Source: an uncultured Caryophanales bacterium
GTDB taxonomy: Bacteria; Bacillota_I; Bacilli_A; RFN20; CAG-826
Length of the DNA: 13,486 nucleotides
NCBI GenBank assembly: GCA_946410525.1
Contig: CAMKAQ010000005.1
Location: forward strand, 1 to 13,486
Direction of reading: 5' to 3'
Shown here: positions 1 through 6,515 of the stretch, in pieces
Numbering within the stretch: position 1 is the first letter of the stretch
How the letters are laid out: every line of letters starts with the position of its first letter
Notes under the pieces: generated by a model
Told to the model about the DNA's origin: nothing
What the model saw: only the letters and a program-made list of their open reading frames with translations
The model's database searches: none
Made by a program: the position numbers and the translations under genes

Positions 1-264
1 CGGAGTCAAAATGAGCTGCTTGCTCGCATTTTCTAAAGTGAAGATCTCGGAGGATTCGGTGATGGCGGTTCCTTCGCCGTGGAAGACGAAAGAGGTGGCC
101 GCGCCAGAGGTCTCCATTATCTTGGTTATTGCACTGCCCTGTCCTTGGTTAACGACGGTGACGGCGACATAAAGAGGGACGTAGACCTTCTTTGCTTCCT
201 GGTTTGAAGGTGCTTCGCTGGCTTTTGGCGTGCGTTTCAAAACGAAGCGTCTTTTCTCGCTCAT
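1..264 (-). CDS. PII-like nitrogen-regulator family protein, 3' end cut by the window edge
   Basis: Only the first 88 codons are present; the gene runs off the left edge. After a basic, low-complexity leader of about 26 residues, the chain reads as a PII-type ferredoxin-like fold: a beta strand (about 28-38), a VNQGQG turn (38-43), a helix, then FHGEGTA (61-67). The last part resembles the HGxGT segment of the PII-like proteins that accompany DUF1538 genes. The ATG at 264 overlaps the TGA of the DUF1538 gene (ATGA) and has a perfect AGGAGG seven bases upstream, so the two are almost certainly translationally coupled. PII proteins are trimeric sensors that bind effectors such as ATP, ADP or 2-oxoglutarate and gate a partner protein, classically the ammonium channel AmtB. 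By analogy this one may control the DUF1538 membrane protein. The T-loop and C-terminus cannot be judged. The N-terminal extension is not typical of classical GlnB. Confidence 0.75.
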   Translation of the reverse strand, partial: MSEKRRFVLKRTPKASEAPSNQEAKKVYVPLYVAVTVVNQGQGSAITKIMETSGAATSFVFHGEGTAITESSEIFTLENASKQLILTP

Positions 265-1853
265 GCTTTGGCCTCCTCAAAGGAAATGATGACGAGGTCG
301 TCATCTTCGTGGAATCTCTTACGGACGATGTAGTTGTTGATGGAGCGTTTGATGTTGGCATATAAGCCCATGCCCTGAACGACGATGAGAGGCATCAAAG
401 CGATCATGGCGATCGCGCCAAAGGCGTTCTCAAAGACCTCTTGGGCACCGTTGCTCTGATATGCGAAGCCGATGACGAACGGAACGACGAAAGTAGATGC
501 CATAGGACCACTGGCAACTCCGCCAGAGTCAAACGCCATCGCGGTGTAGATCTTTGGAACCAAGAACGATAATCCCAAAGCGATGATGTAGCCAGGGATC
601 ATGTAATAGAGAATGCTGAAGCCATAATAGGCACGGATGAGCGCGAGAGCGACGCCTCCGCCAACGGACAAAGCCATGACAAGTCCGACGGTCATCGATT
701 TGATTGTTCCTTCGGAAACGATTTCAACCTGATGGATGAGAACGTGGACCGCAGGTTCAGCGAGAACGCCGAATAAGCCAAAGGCCGCACCGATGATTAT
801 GGCGATTCCTAATGTGCCTTCCGATGTGCCTAGGCCTTTTCCAACTTCTTGCGCAACCGGAAGGAAGCCGATGTTGACCGCAGCAAGGAAAATAACCAAA
901 CCGAAGTAGGCATAAAGCATGTTGATGAGGATTTTGACGATTCTCACACGGCGTGACTTGATGAAAATAAGGTCGTAGATGAGATAGAAGAGGGTTGTTG
1001 GAGCGATTGCGATTCCAACCATTCCGAGTTCGCTAAGGAAATGTCCGCCAGAAGAAGAGAAGAAAGCCGGCCAGAACTCTTCAAAGGTTTCATAGGCTGT
1101 AATCGGATTATCAGTCCAAACGTAGACCATTGAATCGACGTCGAGGAAAAGCGAAAGAACCATGACGGTGATGATCGGTCCAACAGACGCTAAAGCAGTT
1201 AAGCCGAAGGAGTCTTCACCGCTTCTTCCACCGCTCGCGGTTGATGCCGCTAAACCTGCGCCGAAGGCGAGGATGAATGGAACGGTGACTGGACCCGTAG
1301 TAACACCGCCCGAATCAAAGCAGATCGGAAGGAACTTCGGGTTAACGATTCCGGCTAACATGAACACCAAACCATAGAAGCAGATGAACATGATATTGAG
1401 GTTCTTGTTGAAGATGATTCTAAGGACGCCAAAGACAACGAAGAGACCAACGCCAATTCCGATGATGGCGATGAGCAAAACCTCATCCACGCCAATCTGA
1501 GCAGCCGTGACTTTGAGGTCTGGTTCAGCGATGGTGACAAGGACGCCGATGATGAACGTTGTAGCGATGACAAAGAAGATTTTTCTCTTTTTGAAGAGGG
1601 ATTCGCCGATGATTTTTCCAATCGCGGACATTGAAGCCTCAGATCCAACGTTGAACAAAGAGAGGCCAAGAACGATTAAAGCCGAGCAGATTAAGAAGGA
1701 TACGTAAGCAGGCAAGTTGAAATCACCAACGATACCTGTGAAGAAGACGATTGAGATGACGGCAACGATCGGAAGGACGCTCGCAAAAGACCCGCGCAGC
1801 TTCAAAAGGAAGGCTGAACGGAAGAATGTCTTACTTGCGGCGTTTGCTTCCAT
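261..1853 (-). CDS. DUF1538 family multi-pass membrane protein (two repeats), putative transporter
   Basis: This 530-residue, very hydrophobic integral membrane protein has roughly a dozen or more transmembrane stretches. The sequence shows an internal duplication: AEPDLKV (109-115) recurs as AEPAVHV (365-371), and FDSGGVTTGP (179-188) recurs as FDSGGVASGP (441-450), both offset by about 260 residues. These motifs and the two-repeat layout match the DUF1538 family, whose substrate I do not know. The C-terminus (about 503-530) is charged and probably cytoplasmic. The ATG at 1853 is chosen because AAAGGGAG lies six bases upstream; it overlaps the end of the pseudouridine synthase gene by 23 bases. 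The downstream PII-like gene starts at an ATGA overlap. A duplicated membrane protein with signature acidic/glycine re-entrant-like motifs suggests a transporter or channel regulated by PII. The transport role is inference; the family assignment is firm. Confidence 0.85.
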   Translation of the reverse strand: MEANAASKTFFRSAFLLKLRGSFASVLPIVAVISIVFFTGIVGDFNLPAYVSFLICSALIVLGLSLFNVGSEASMSAIGKIIGESLFKKRKIFFVIATTFIIGVLVTIAEPDLKVTAAQIGVDEVLLIAIIGIGVGLFVVFGVLRIIFNKNLNIMFICFYGLVFMLAGIVNPKFLPICFDSGGVTTGPVTVPFILAFGAGLAASTASGGRSGEDSFGLTALASVGPIITVMVLSLFLDVDSMVYVWTDNPITAYETFEEFWPAFFSSSGGHFLSELGMVGIAIAPTTLFYLIYDLIFIKSRRVRIVKILINMLYAYFGLVIFLAAVNIGFLPVAQEVGKGLGTSEGTLGIAIIIGAAFGLFGVLAEPAVHVLIHQVEIVSEGTIKSMTVGLVMALSVGGGVALALIRAYYGFSILYYMIPGYIIALGLSFLVPKIYTAMAFDSGGVASGPMASTFVVPFVIGFAYQSNGAQEVFENAFGAIAMIALMPLIVVQGMGLYANIKRSINNYIVRKRFHEDDDLVIISFEEAKA

Positions 1854-2832
1854 TTTTCGCTCCCTTTAGCTTAGCCTCTTCTGCTTTGGCGCGTTTTTCA
1901 GCATGGGATACCCAGAAAAGCTTCTTGAAGCAGGCTGGCATCTCAGCACGGATTTTGTATTCTTTCCCGTTTAACGGATTTGTGAAGTCGAGTTCGTAGG
2001 CATGGAGACCAAGTCTCTTGAGTGGGTTCGATGGCTCTCCATAGCGGTCATCACCGATGATGTAGTGGCCGATGTTTCCAAGCATGACACGGATTTGGTT
2101 CTTACGTCCGGTGTCGATGTTGACATCAAGAAGGGCGTATCCGCCTTTGGCGGCCATCTTTTTGTAGTGGGTAATCGCGAGTTTGCTGTTCTTTTTGCTC
2201 TTGGTGACTCTGACCTGGAAAGTGGTCTCGTCTAACCAGAGATAGTTCTTAAGGGTTTGTTCTTCAGGGATATCTTCGCCTTCAACGATTGCGTAGTAGC
2301 CACGCTTGGTGACGATTTCCTGCCAGTGATTCTGGAGGGCTTCTTTGACTTCGAAGCTCTTAGCGAAAATCAAAACGCCTGAGGTATCTTCGTCGATACG
2401 GTGAACGACAAAGACACGGGCTTTCTTGTTTGTTTGAGTGAGCCAATCTGTGACTAAACGATAGGCGGTTTTGCCTTTTTCTCTGTCGCTTGCGACAGAA
2501 AGAAGGCCTGATGGCTTATCAATGGCGATGATGTCCTCATCTTCGTAAATGATTGGAAGATCTTTTCTTTCTCTCTTCTTGATTGGGGTCCAGCTGACTG
2601 TGACTTCATCTTCTGGGTAAAGCTTATAGAACCACTCATTGACTGGCGCGCCTCCAACGGCGACCTGGTGGTTAGAAATCATGTGGCGGATATTGTGCTG
2701 AGACTGCTTCGCCATCTTCTGACGAAGGAACGTCAAAAGATCGGTTTCGTGGTACACCAAATAAGTCTTGGTTTTGTTTGGGTCTATGAAACCTTTTCGA
2801 GGTTGATTTCTTTTAACGTCATTTTTGTTCAT
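1831..2832 (-). CDS. RluA-family RNA pseudouridine synthase
   Basis: This 333-residue protein would isomerise specific uridines in rRNA or tRNA to pseudouridine. An S4-like RNA-binding region is visible at about 30-80. The catalytic domain carries HRIDEDTSG (144-152) with the catalytic aspartate D147, then GRKNQIRV (242-249), GDDRYG (260-265) and LHAYELDF (276-283), all in RluA/RluC/RluD order. The GRKNQIRV stretch departs from the common GRTHQIRVH, as in some subfamilies, so the target base cannot be assigned. The tail from about 311 is rich in lysine and arginine. The ATG at 2832 has no obvious Shine-Dalgarno sequence; a possible extended -10 box ends six bases upstream (see promoter entry). 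The gene is first in a unit with DUF1538 and the PII-like gene, overlapping DUF1538 by 23 bases. That pairing is probably co-transcription rather than shared function. Confidence 0.92.
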   Translation of the reverse strand: MNKNDVKRNQPRKGFIDPNKTKTYLVYHETDLLTFLRQKMAKQSQHNIRHMISNHQVAVGGAPVNEWFYKLYPEDEVTVSWTPIKKRERKDLPIIYEDEDIIAIDKPSGLLSVASDREKGKTAYRLVTDWLTQTNKKARVFVVHRIDEDTSGVLIFAKSFEVKEALQNHWQEIVTKRGYYAIVEGEDIPEEQTLKNYLWLDETTFQVRVTKSKKNSKLAITHYKKMAAKGGYALLDVNIDTGRKNQIRVMLGNIGHYIIGDDRYGEPSNPLKRLGLHAYELDFTNPLNGKEYKIRAEMPACFKKLFWVSHAEKRAKAEEAKLKGAKNGSKRRK

Positions 2833-2838
2833 AAAAGT

Positions 2839-2863
2839 ATCTTATCAAAATGTGATTTTGATA
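2839..2863 (-). promoter_or_regulatory. Perfect inverted repeat over a possible -10 box upstream of the pseudouridine synthase operon
   Basis: On the plus strand, TATCAAAAT (2843-2851) and ATTTTGATA (2855-2863) are exact inverted 9-bp arms around GTG, as expected for an operator bound by a dimeric regulator. A further half-site ATTTTGAT lies at 2880-2887, 25 bp away. On the minus strand, TGA-TAAGAT (2847-2839) could act as an extended -10 box, which would place the transcript start at or near the ATG (2832). An alternative -10 is TATATA (2867-2862), which would put the repeat in the transcript as a hairpin. I do not recognise the regulator. Confidence 0.55.
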
Positions 2864-2888
2864 TATACCTATTCGACGAATTTTGATG

Positions 2889-2918
2889 AAAAAAGTCAAA
2901 GCAGCTTAAGGCTACTTT
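2889..2918 (-). terminator. Intrinsic terminator of the putrescine operon, overlapping the amidase stop codon
   Basis: On the minus strand, AAAGTAGC and GCTGCTTT form an 8-bp stem (one G-U pair) around a 5-base loop, followed after GAC by six T residues (2894-2889). The TAG stop codon of the N-carbamoylputrescine amidase (2914-2912) lies inside the first arm of the stem. It separates the putrescine genes from the pseudouridine synthase unit. Confidence 0.75.
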
Positions 2919-3775
2919 GAGGCGTCGTGCTTGAGCAAATCTTCGTAAAGATCGGTGCGGCGATCGCGGTAAACACCCCATCCGAAGCGCTCTTTGGCGA
3001 TTTCGGAAAGGTCGAATTCCGCGTAGCGGATTCCTTCTTCTTCGCGGTTCATCTCTTCGACAAAGTCGCCATGCTGATCGGCGATAAAAGAGGAGCCGTA
3101 GAACTTCATGGAGGATTTTCCCATGGACTCAACACCGACTCTGTTAGATGCCATGACTGGCATGATGTTTGCGGCAGCGTGTCCTTTCATGACGTTCTGC
3201 CAATGGCTCTTGGAATCTTTTGGAAGAACCGGTTCGGAACCGATCGCGGTTGGGAAAAGAAGGATCTCGGCGCCTTTGAGAGCGAGGATTCTCGCAGTCT
3301 CTGGGAACCATTGGTCCCAGCAAATGCCAACACCGATGTTTCCAGCTTTGGTCTTGAAGACTTTGAATCCGGTGTCGCCTGGGGTGAAGTAGAACTTCTC
3401 CTCATAGCATTCGCCGGTTGGGATGTGGCTCTTGCGGTAGATGTCGACGATGGAGCCATCCTTGTCGATCATGGCAAGAGAGTTGAAATAGCAGTTTCCA
3501 GATTTCTCGAAGAAAGAAATTGGGAGAACGATTTTGTATTCTTTCGCCATCTCTTGGAAGTGCTTCAAGGTCTTGGAATCTTTGGCCTCTTCCGCTTTGG
3601 CAAAGAAATCATAATTCTCGATTTGGCAGAAGTAATATCCCTCGAATAATTCAGGGAGCAAAAGCAAATCCACGCCGTTTTTGCTGGCGGTTTTTATAAA
3701 TTCATCGGCTTTTTCAATGCATTTCTCATAATTGTCTGGCATTGAGAATTGGGTAATGGCAACTTTGATTTTCAT
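2912..3775 (-). CDS. aguB: N-carbamoylputrescine amidase
   Basis: This 287-residue nitrilase-superfamily enzyme hydrolyses N-carbamoylputrescine to putrescine, ammonia and CO2, the last step of the agmatine route, in the cytoplasm. The Glu-Lys-Cys triad is visible: E42 in LLPELFEG, K115 in YRKSHIP and C152 in GICWDQWFPE. The segment around EKFYFTPGDTGFKVF (126-140) is characteristic of N-carbamoylputrescine amidases as opposed to other nitrilases, and the length is typical. The ATG at 3775 shares its A with the TAA of the upstream decarboxylase-deiminase gene (TAATG), and a perfect AGGAGG (3788-3783) lies within the end of that gene, so the two are translationally coupled. The deiminase domain immediately upstream makes its substrate, which strongly supports the assignment. 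Confidence 0.95.
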   Translation of the reverse strand: MKIKVAITQFSMPDNYEKCIEKADEFIKTASKNGVDLLLLPELFEGYYFCQIENYDFFAKAEEAKDSKTLKHFQEMAKEYKIVLPISFFEKSGNCYFNSLAMIDKDGSIVDIYRKSHIPTGECYEEKFYFTPGDTGFKVFKTKAGNIGVGICWDQWFPETARILALKGAEILLFPTAIGSEPVLPKDSKSHWQNVMKGHAAANIMPVMASNRVGVESMGKSSMKFYGSSFIADQHGDFVEEMNREEEGIRYAEFDLSEIAKERFGWGVYRDRRTDLYEDLLKHDASK

Positions 3776-6393
3776 TAGTTATCCTCCTTGGCTGGGACCT
3801 GCATGGTGATGCAGTGGATATTTCCTCCGCCATAAAGAATCTCAAGGGTGTTGACCTGATGGATTTCTTTATCCGGATAGACCTTCTTCATGGTCTTGAG
3901 GGCAGTTTCGTCTTCTTTGATTCCGAAGGCTGGCAGGATGATGAAGTCCTTGCCTTGGTAGTAGTTGACGTATGAGGCGGCTAAGCGACGTCCCGCCTCT
4001 CTCTTATCGAGGGTGTTGTTATTGTTCACGAGGGACTTGGCTTCTTCTTTGCCTAGGTAGAGCGGTGAAGGAAGCTTCATCTTGTGGATGATGAATTCTC
4101 TTCCTTTCGCGTCGGTTTGTTTCTTGAGAGCGCGGTACGCTTTCTGGCAATAGTCATATTGCGGATCGTTCTTGTCGGTTGTCCATGCGAGCATGACTTC
4201 GCCTGGTCTTACGAAGGAAACCATGTTGTCGATATGTTCATTGGTCTCGTCTTCATAGATTCCATGAGGAATCCAAACGATCTTCTCAACACCGATATAC
4301 TCACGAAGGACCTCTTCGATTTCGGTCTTGGTGAGACATGGGTTTCGTCCTGGAGAGAGGAGGCAGGCTTCTGTGGTAATAAGTGTTCCTTCTCCATCGA
4401 CTGCGATTGAACCGCCTTCGAGGACGAATTTCGGGTGGACATAGGACATAAGCCCCATCTTCTTTGAGATCACTGACCTGAGTCTGTCATCGTCTTTGTA
4501 GTTCTTATAGAGACCGTCATAGTCTCCGCCCCAAGCGTTGAAGCGGAAATCAACGGTTCTGAGATTCTTTCCGTTGGTGACGAATAAAGGCATATTGTCA
4601 CGAGCCCAAGCGTCGTTATAACGGACCGAGATTGTCTCAACGTTTGGAATTCTCTCGTAGATAGGCGCAAGGGTCTTGTGGAAGCTTGGATGGATGCCCA
4701 CTACAACTTTCTCATGCTTCGCGATAGCAGATATAACGTCCTTATACGCAACCTGAGCAGGTCTTGCTTTCTTTCTCCAAGTATCAAGACGGAATGGCAA
4801 AAGAACCAAGGTCTCTTGATGCTCCTTGCCTTCAAACGGAACATGGTATCCATCATTGAGAGGGGTGGTCTTTTTGGTGCGGTGATAGTCGCTCAGTTTC
4901 TTCTCATAGACGGAGAAGCGACGCCAATTATCGGTGTCGATGACTTGAAACCCATCTTTAAAAGATGAGAGGAGGCGGATGCCTTCTTTCTTGTGCTCTT
5001 GGAAGAACTTAACCCTCTTGATGAGGTCTTTGGTCCAGACCTCGCCAGGAACGATAAGAGGGATTCCTGGGGGGTACATCATGACCTGCTCTTTGGAGAC
5101 GGTTCCGTCTAACTCATCGAGAGGCAAAACCTTTCCTGGAGCATGGAAGGCAACACGAGGCCTTGTGAGCATGAACGGGAATGAGCTATCGAAGTGATGG
5201 TCTTCGTAAACGATGTCTTTGTGGTAATGCTTCGCGGAGATGTCTTTGAGAGCCTCAACCAAAGCATCGACGTGCTTTCTCTTCGTTCCGATGGCGAAGA
5301 CACACATGATTTCGTATGTCTCAGCGAGCTCAACCTGAACTTTGTATTCGTCGATGAGGAGACGGTACAAATCAAATCCATCAATATCGAGCTTATCGAT
5401 CGCGATAACAAACTTGCTGGAGTCGTAGTCATAGGCTCCGTTCGATTTGAAGTAGGCTTTGTCTTTGACTTCGAAACCTTTGATTTGGTTGATTTTCTTT
5501 CTCGCATACTCGACGAGCTTATAGGTGTCTGCCATAGCGTTCTGGCCCTTTTTGGAGGCCATGAAAGCACGAGCGCCGTCTAAGGACGCCATAAGCAAAG
5601 TCGATGGTGAGGTAGTGTTCAAAATGTTGAGAGAAATCTGAACCTCTTCTTTTCTGAACAGGTGTTCGTTCAAAAGAAGAACGGAGGATTGGGTCAATGA
5701 GCCAGCAGTCTTATGGAAGGAGACAGCAGACATATCAGCTCCCGCATCCATAGCGGTCATTGGCTGGCCTTCGATATGGAAATAGAAGTGAGCGCCATGG
5801 GCTTCATCAACAAGGACGGCCATATGGTGTTCGTGAGCATACTCAACAAGTTCCTTGAGATCACCGACCGCACCGAAGTAGGTTGGGTTGATAACAAAAA
5901 TGGCCTTAGCGGACGTATTTCTGTTGATGGCCTTCTTCCACTCTTCGAGTGTTGGCTGATTGGCAATCTCAAGGTCGTTGTCGATCTGAGGCATGACATA
6001 AACAGGGACGGCACCAGAAATCGTCAAAGCGTTGATGACGGATTTGTGGATGTTACGAGGAAGGATGATCTTCTCCCCCGCTTTGACTGCGGTCATGATC
6101 ATGGCGATGATGCCGCTAGAAGTTCCGTTGATTAAAAAGAAAGACTCGTCAGCGTGGCAGGCTTCCGCCATAAGCTGTTCCGCTTCCATGATGACGCCAT
6201 TAGGTTTGGCGAGGTTATCTAATCCGACTGGGGCATTGACGTCACAAAGAAAAGCTTCGTGGCCTAAAACCCTTGTCGCAGCATTCTCTACATTGCCCAT
6301 GTGATGTCCTGGGACATCAAAAGGAGAGACGTCTTTCTTGATGTAATTCTCTAAAGCCGTGATAAACGGGGTATGTTTCTGACCCAATTTCAT
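3775..6393 (-). CDS. Arginine decarboxylase - agmatine deiminase fusion protein
   Basis: This single 872-residue protein would convert arginine to agmatine and then to N-carbamoylputrescine. Residues 1 to about 490 form a PLP-dependent fold-type I Orn/Lys/Arg decarboxylase of the SpeA (Bacillus) type, with DVPGHHMG near the N-terminus, DEAHGAH (D196), SFHK with the PLP lysine K228, and the C-terminal YPPGIPLIVPGE (440-451). After a short linker, residues from about 512 to 872 are a complete agmatine deiminase: DAWARDN, FNAWGG, LEGGSIAVDGEGTL, SPGRNP, NEHIDN and GGGNIHC with the catalytic cysteine C861. No stop or frameshift separates the halves. The neighbouring deiminase and amidase point to arginine rather than lysine or ornithine as substrate, although the decarboxylase sequence alone does not prove it. 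The ATG at 6393 is chosen over an in-frame GTG at 6471 because that GTG lies inside the preceding terminator. No Shine-Dalgarno sequence precedes it. Confidence 0.93.
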   Translation of the reverse strand: MKLGQKHTPFITALENYIKKDVSPFDVPGHHMGNVENAATRVLGHEAFLCDVNAPVGLDNLAKPNGVIMEAEQLMAEACHADESFFLINGTSSGIIAMIMTAVKAGEKIILPRNIHKSVINALTISGAVPVYVMPQIDNDLEIANQPTLEEWKKAINRNTSAKAIFVINPTYFGAVGDLKELVEYAHEHHMAVLVDEAHGAHFYFHIEGQPMTAMDAGADMSAVSFHKTAGSLTQSSVLLLNEHLFRKEEVQISLNILNTTSPSTLLMASLDGARAFMASKKGQNAMADTYKLVEYARKKINQIKGFEVKDKAYFKSNGAYDYDSSKFVIAIDKLDIDGFDLYRLLIDEYKVQVELAETYEIMCVFAIGTKRKHVDALVEALKDISAKHYHKDIVYEDHHFDSSFPFMLTRPRVAFHAPGKVLPLDELDGTVSKEQVMMYPPGIPLIVPGEVWTKDLIKRVKFFQEHKKEGIRLLSSFKDGFQVIDTDNWRRFSVYEKKLSDYHRTKKTTPLNDGYHVPFEGKEHQETLVLLPFRLDTWRKKARPAQVAYKDVISAIAKHEKVVVGIHPSFHKTLAPIYERIPNVETISVRYNDAWARDNMPLFVTNGKNLRTVDFRFNAWGGDYDGLYKNYKDDDRLRSVISKKMGLMSYVHPKFVLEGGSIAVDGEGTLITTEACLLSPGRNPCLTKTEIEEVLREYIGVEKIVWIPHGIYEDETNEHIDNMVSFVRPGEVMLAWTTDKNDPQYDYCQKAYRALKKQTDAKGREFIIHKMKLPSPLYLGKEEAKSLVNNNNTLDKREAGRRLAASYVNYYQGKDFIILPAFGIKEDETALKTMKKVYPDKEIHQVNTLEILYGGGNIHCITMQVPAKEDN

Positions 6394-6413
6394 TGCGCAT
6401 ATATAATACGCAT
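6390..6413 (-). other. Possible 7-codon leader ORF overlapping the decarboxylase start
   Basis: ATG at 6413 opens a short frame encoding MRIIYAQ, whose TGA overlaps the decarboxylase ATG as ATGA. GGGG lies six bases upstream of this ATG and could be a weak ribosome-binding site. If transcription starts upstream of it, this leader could couple translation into the main gene, which has no Shine-Dalgarno sequence of its own. It conflicts with the leaderless model, in which the -10 box lies inside this frame. Chance is quite possible for such a short ORF. Confidence 0.2.
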
Positions 6414-6430
6414 TCGCTACCCCATGTGAA
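6394..6430 (-). promoter_or_regulatory. Promoter and imperfect palindrome of the putrescine operon
   Basis: On the minus strand, TTCACA (6430-6425) is a -35-like box, followed by a 16-bp spacer and TATTAT (6408-6403) as -10; each matches five of six consensus bases. Only nine bases separate the -10 box from the ATG, so the transcript start would fall about 2-4 bases before the gene. An imperfect inverted repeat, TGCGTAT and ATGCGCA (6412-6406 and 6400-6394, one mismatched pair), brackets the -10 box and could be an operator. Confidence 0.5.
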
Positions 6431-6455
6431 ATTATTTTTTGACCCTTAATGGGAT

Positions 6456-6487
6456 AAAAAATAAACCGCACGGGTTTCGTGCGGTTT
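6456..6487 (-). terminator. Strong intrinsic terminator after the glycosyltransferase gene
   Basis: A perfect 10-bp stem, AAACCGCACG (6463-6472) with CGTGCGGTTT (6478-6487), has a 5-base loop. Read on the minus strand it is followed by A and six T residues (6461-6456). It lies about 30 bp downstream of the glycosyltransferase stop and just before the decarboxylase promoter, insulating the two units. On the plus strand five T residues follow the stem, but no gene on that strand needs it. Confidence 0.88.
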
Positions 6488-6515
6488 TTGTCGTGGATTT
6501 TTGGTTTTCTTTAGC

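Noticed and set aside
2927..3649. A 240-codon open frame on the plus strand opposite the amidase gene
   Set aside because: It is antisense to a clearly conserved enzyme with its full catalytic triad, and its translation shows no recognisable motif. Codon bias of the real gene explains the open frame.
4850..4940. A frameshift or missed stop between the decarboxylase and deiminase domains
   Set aside because: The frame is continuous and sequence on both sides of the junction is family-like, so a genuine fusion is the simplest reading.
6394..6471. A 26-residue N-terminal extension of the fusion protein from a GTG at 6471
   Set aside because: The GTG lies inside the stem of the glycosyltransferase terminator and the extension is not typical of the family; ATG 6393 gives the expected N-terminus.
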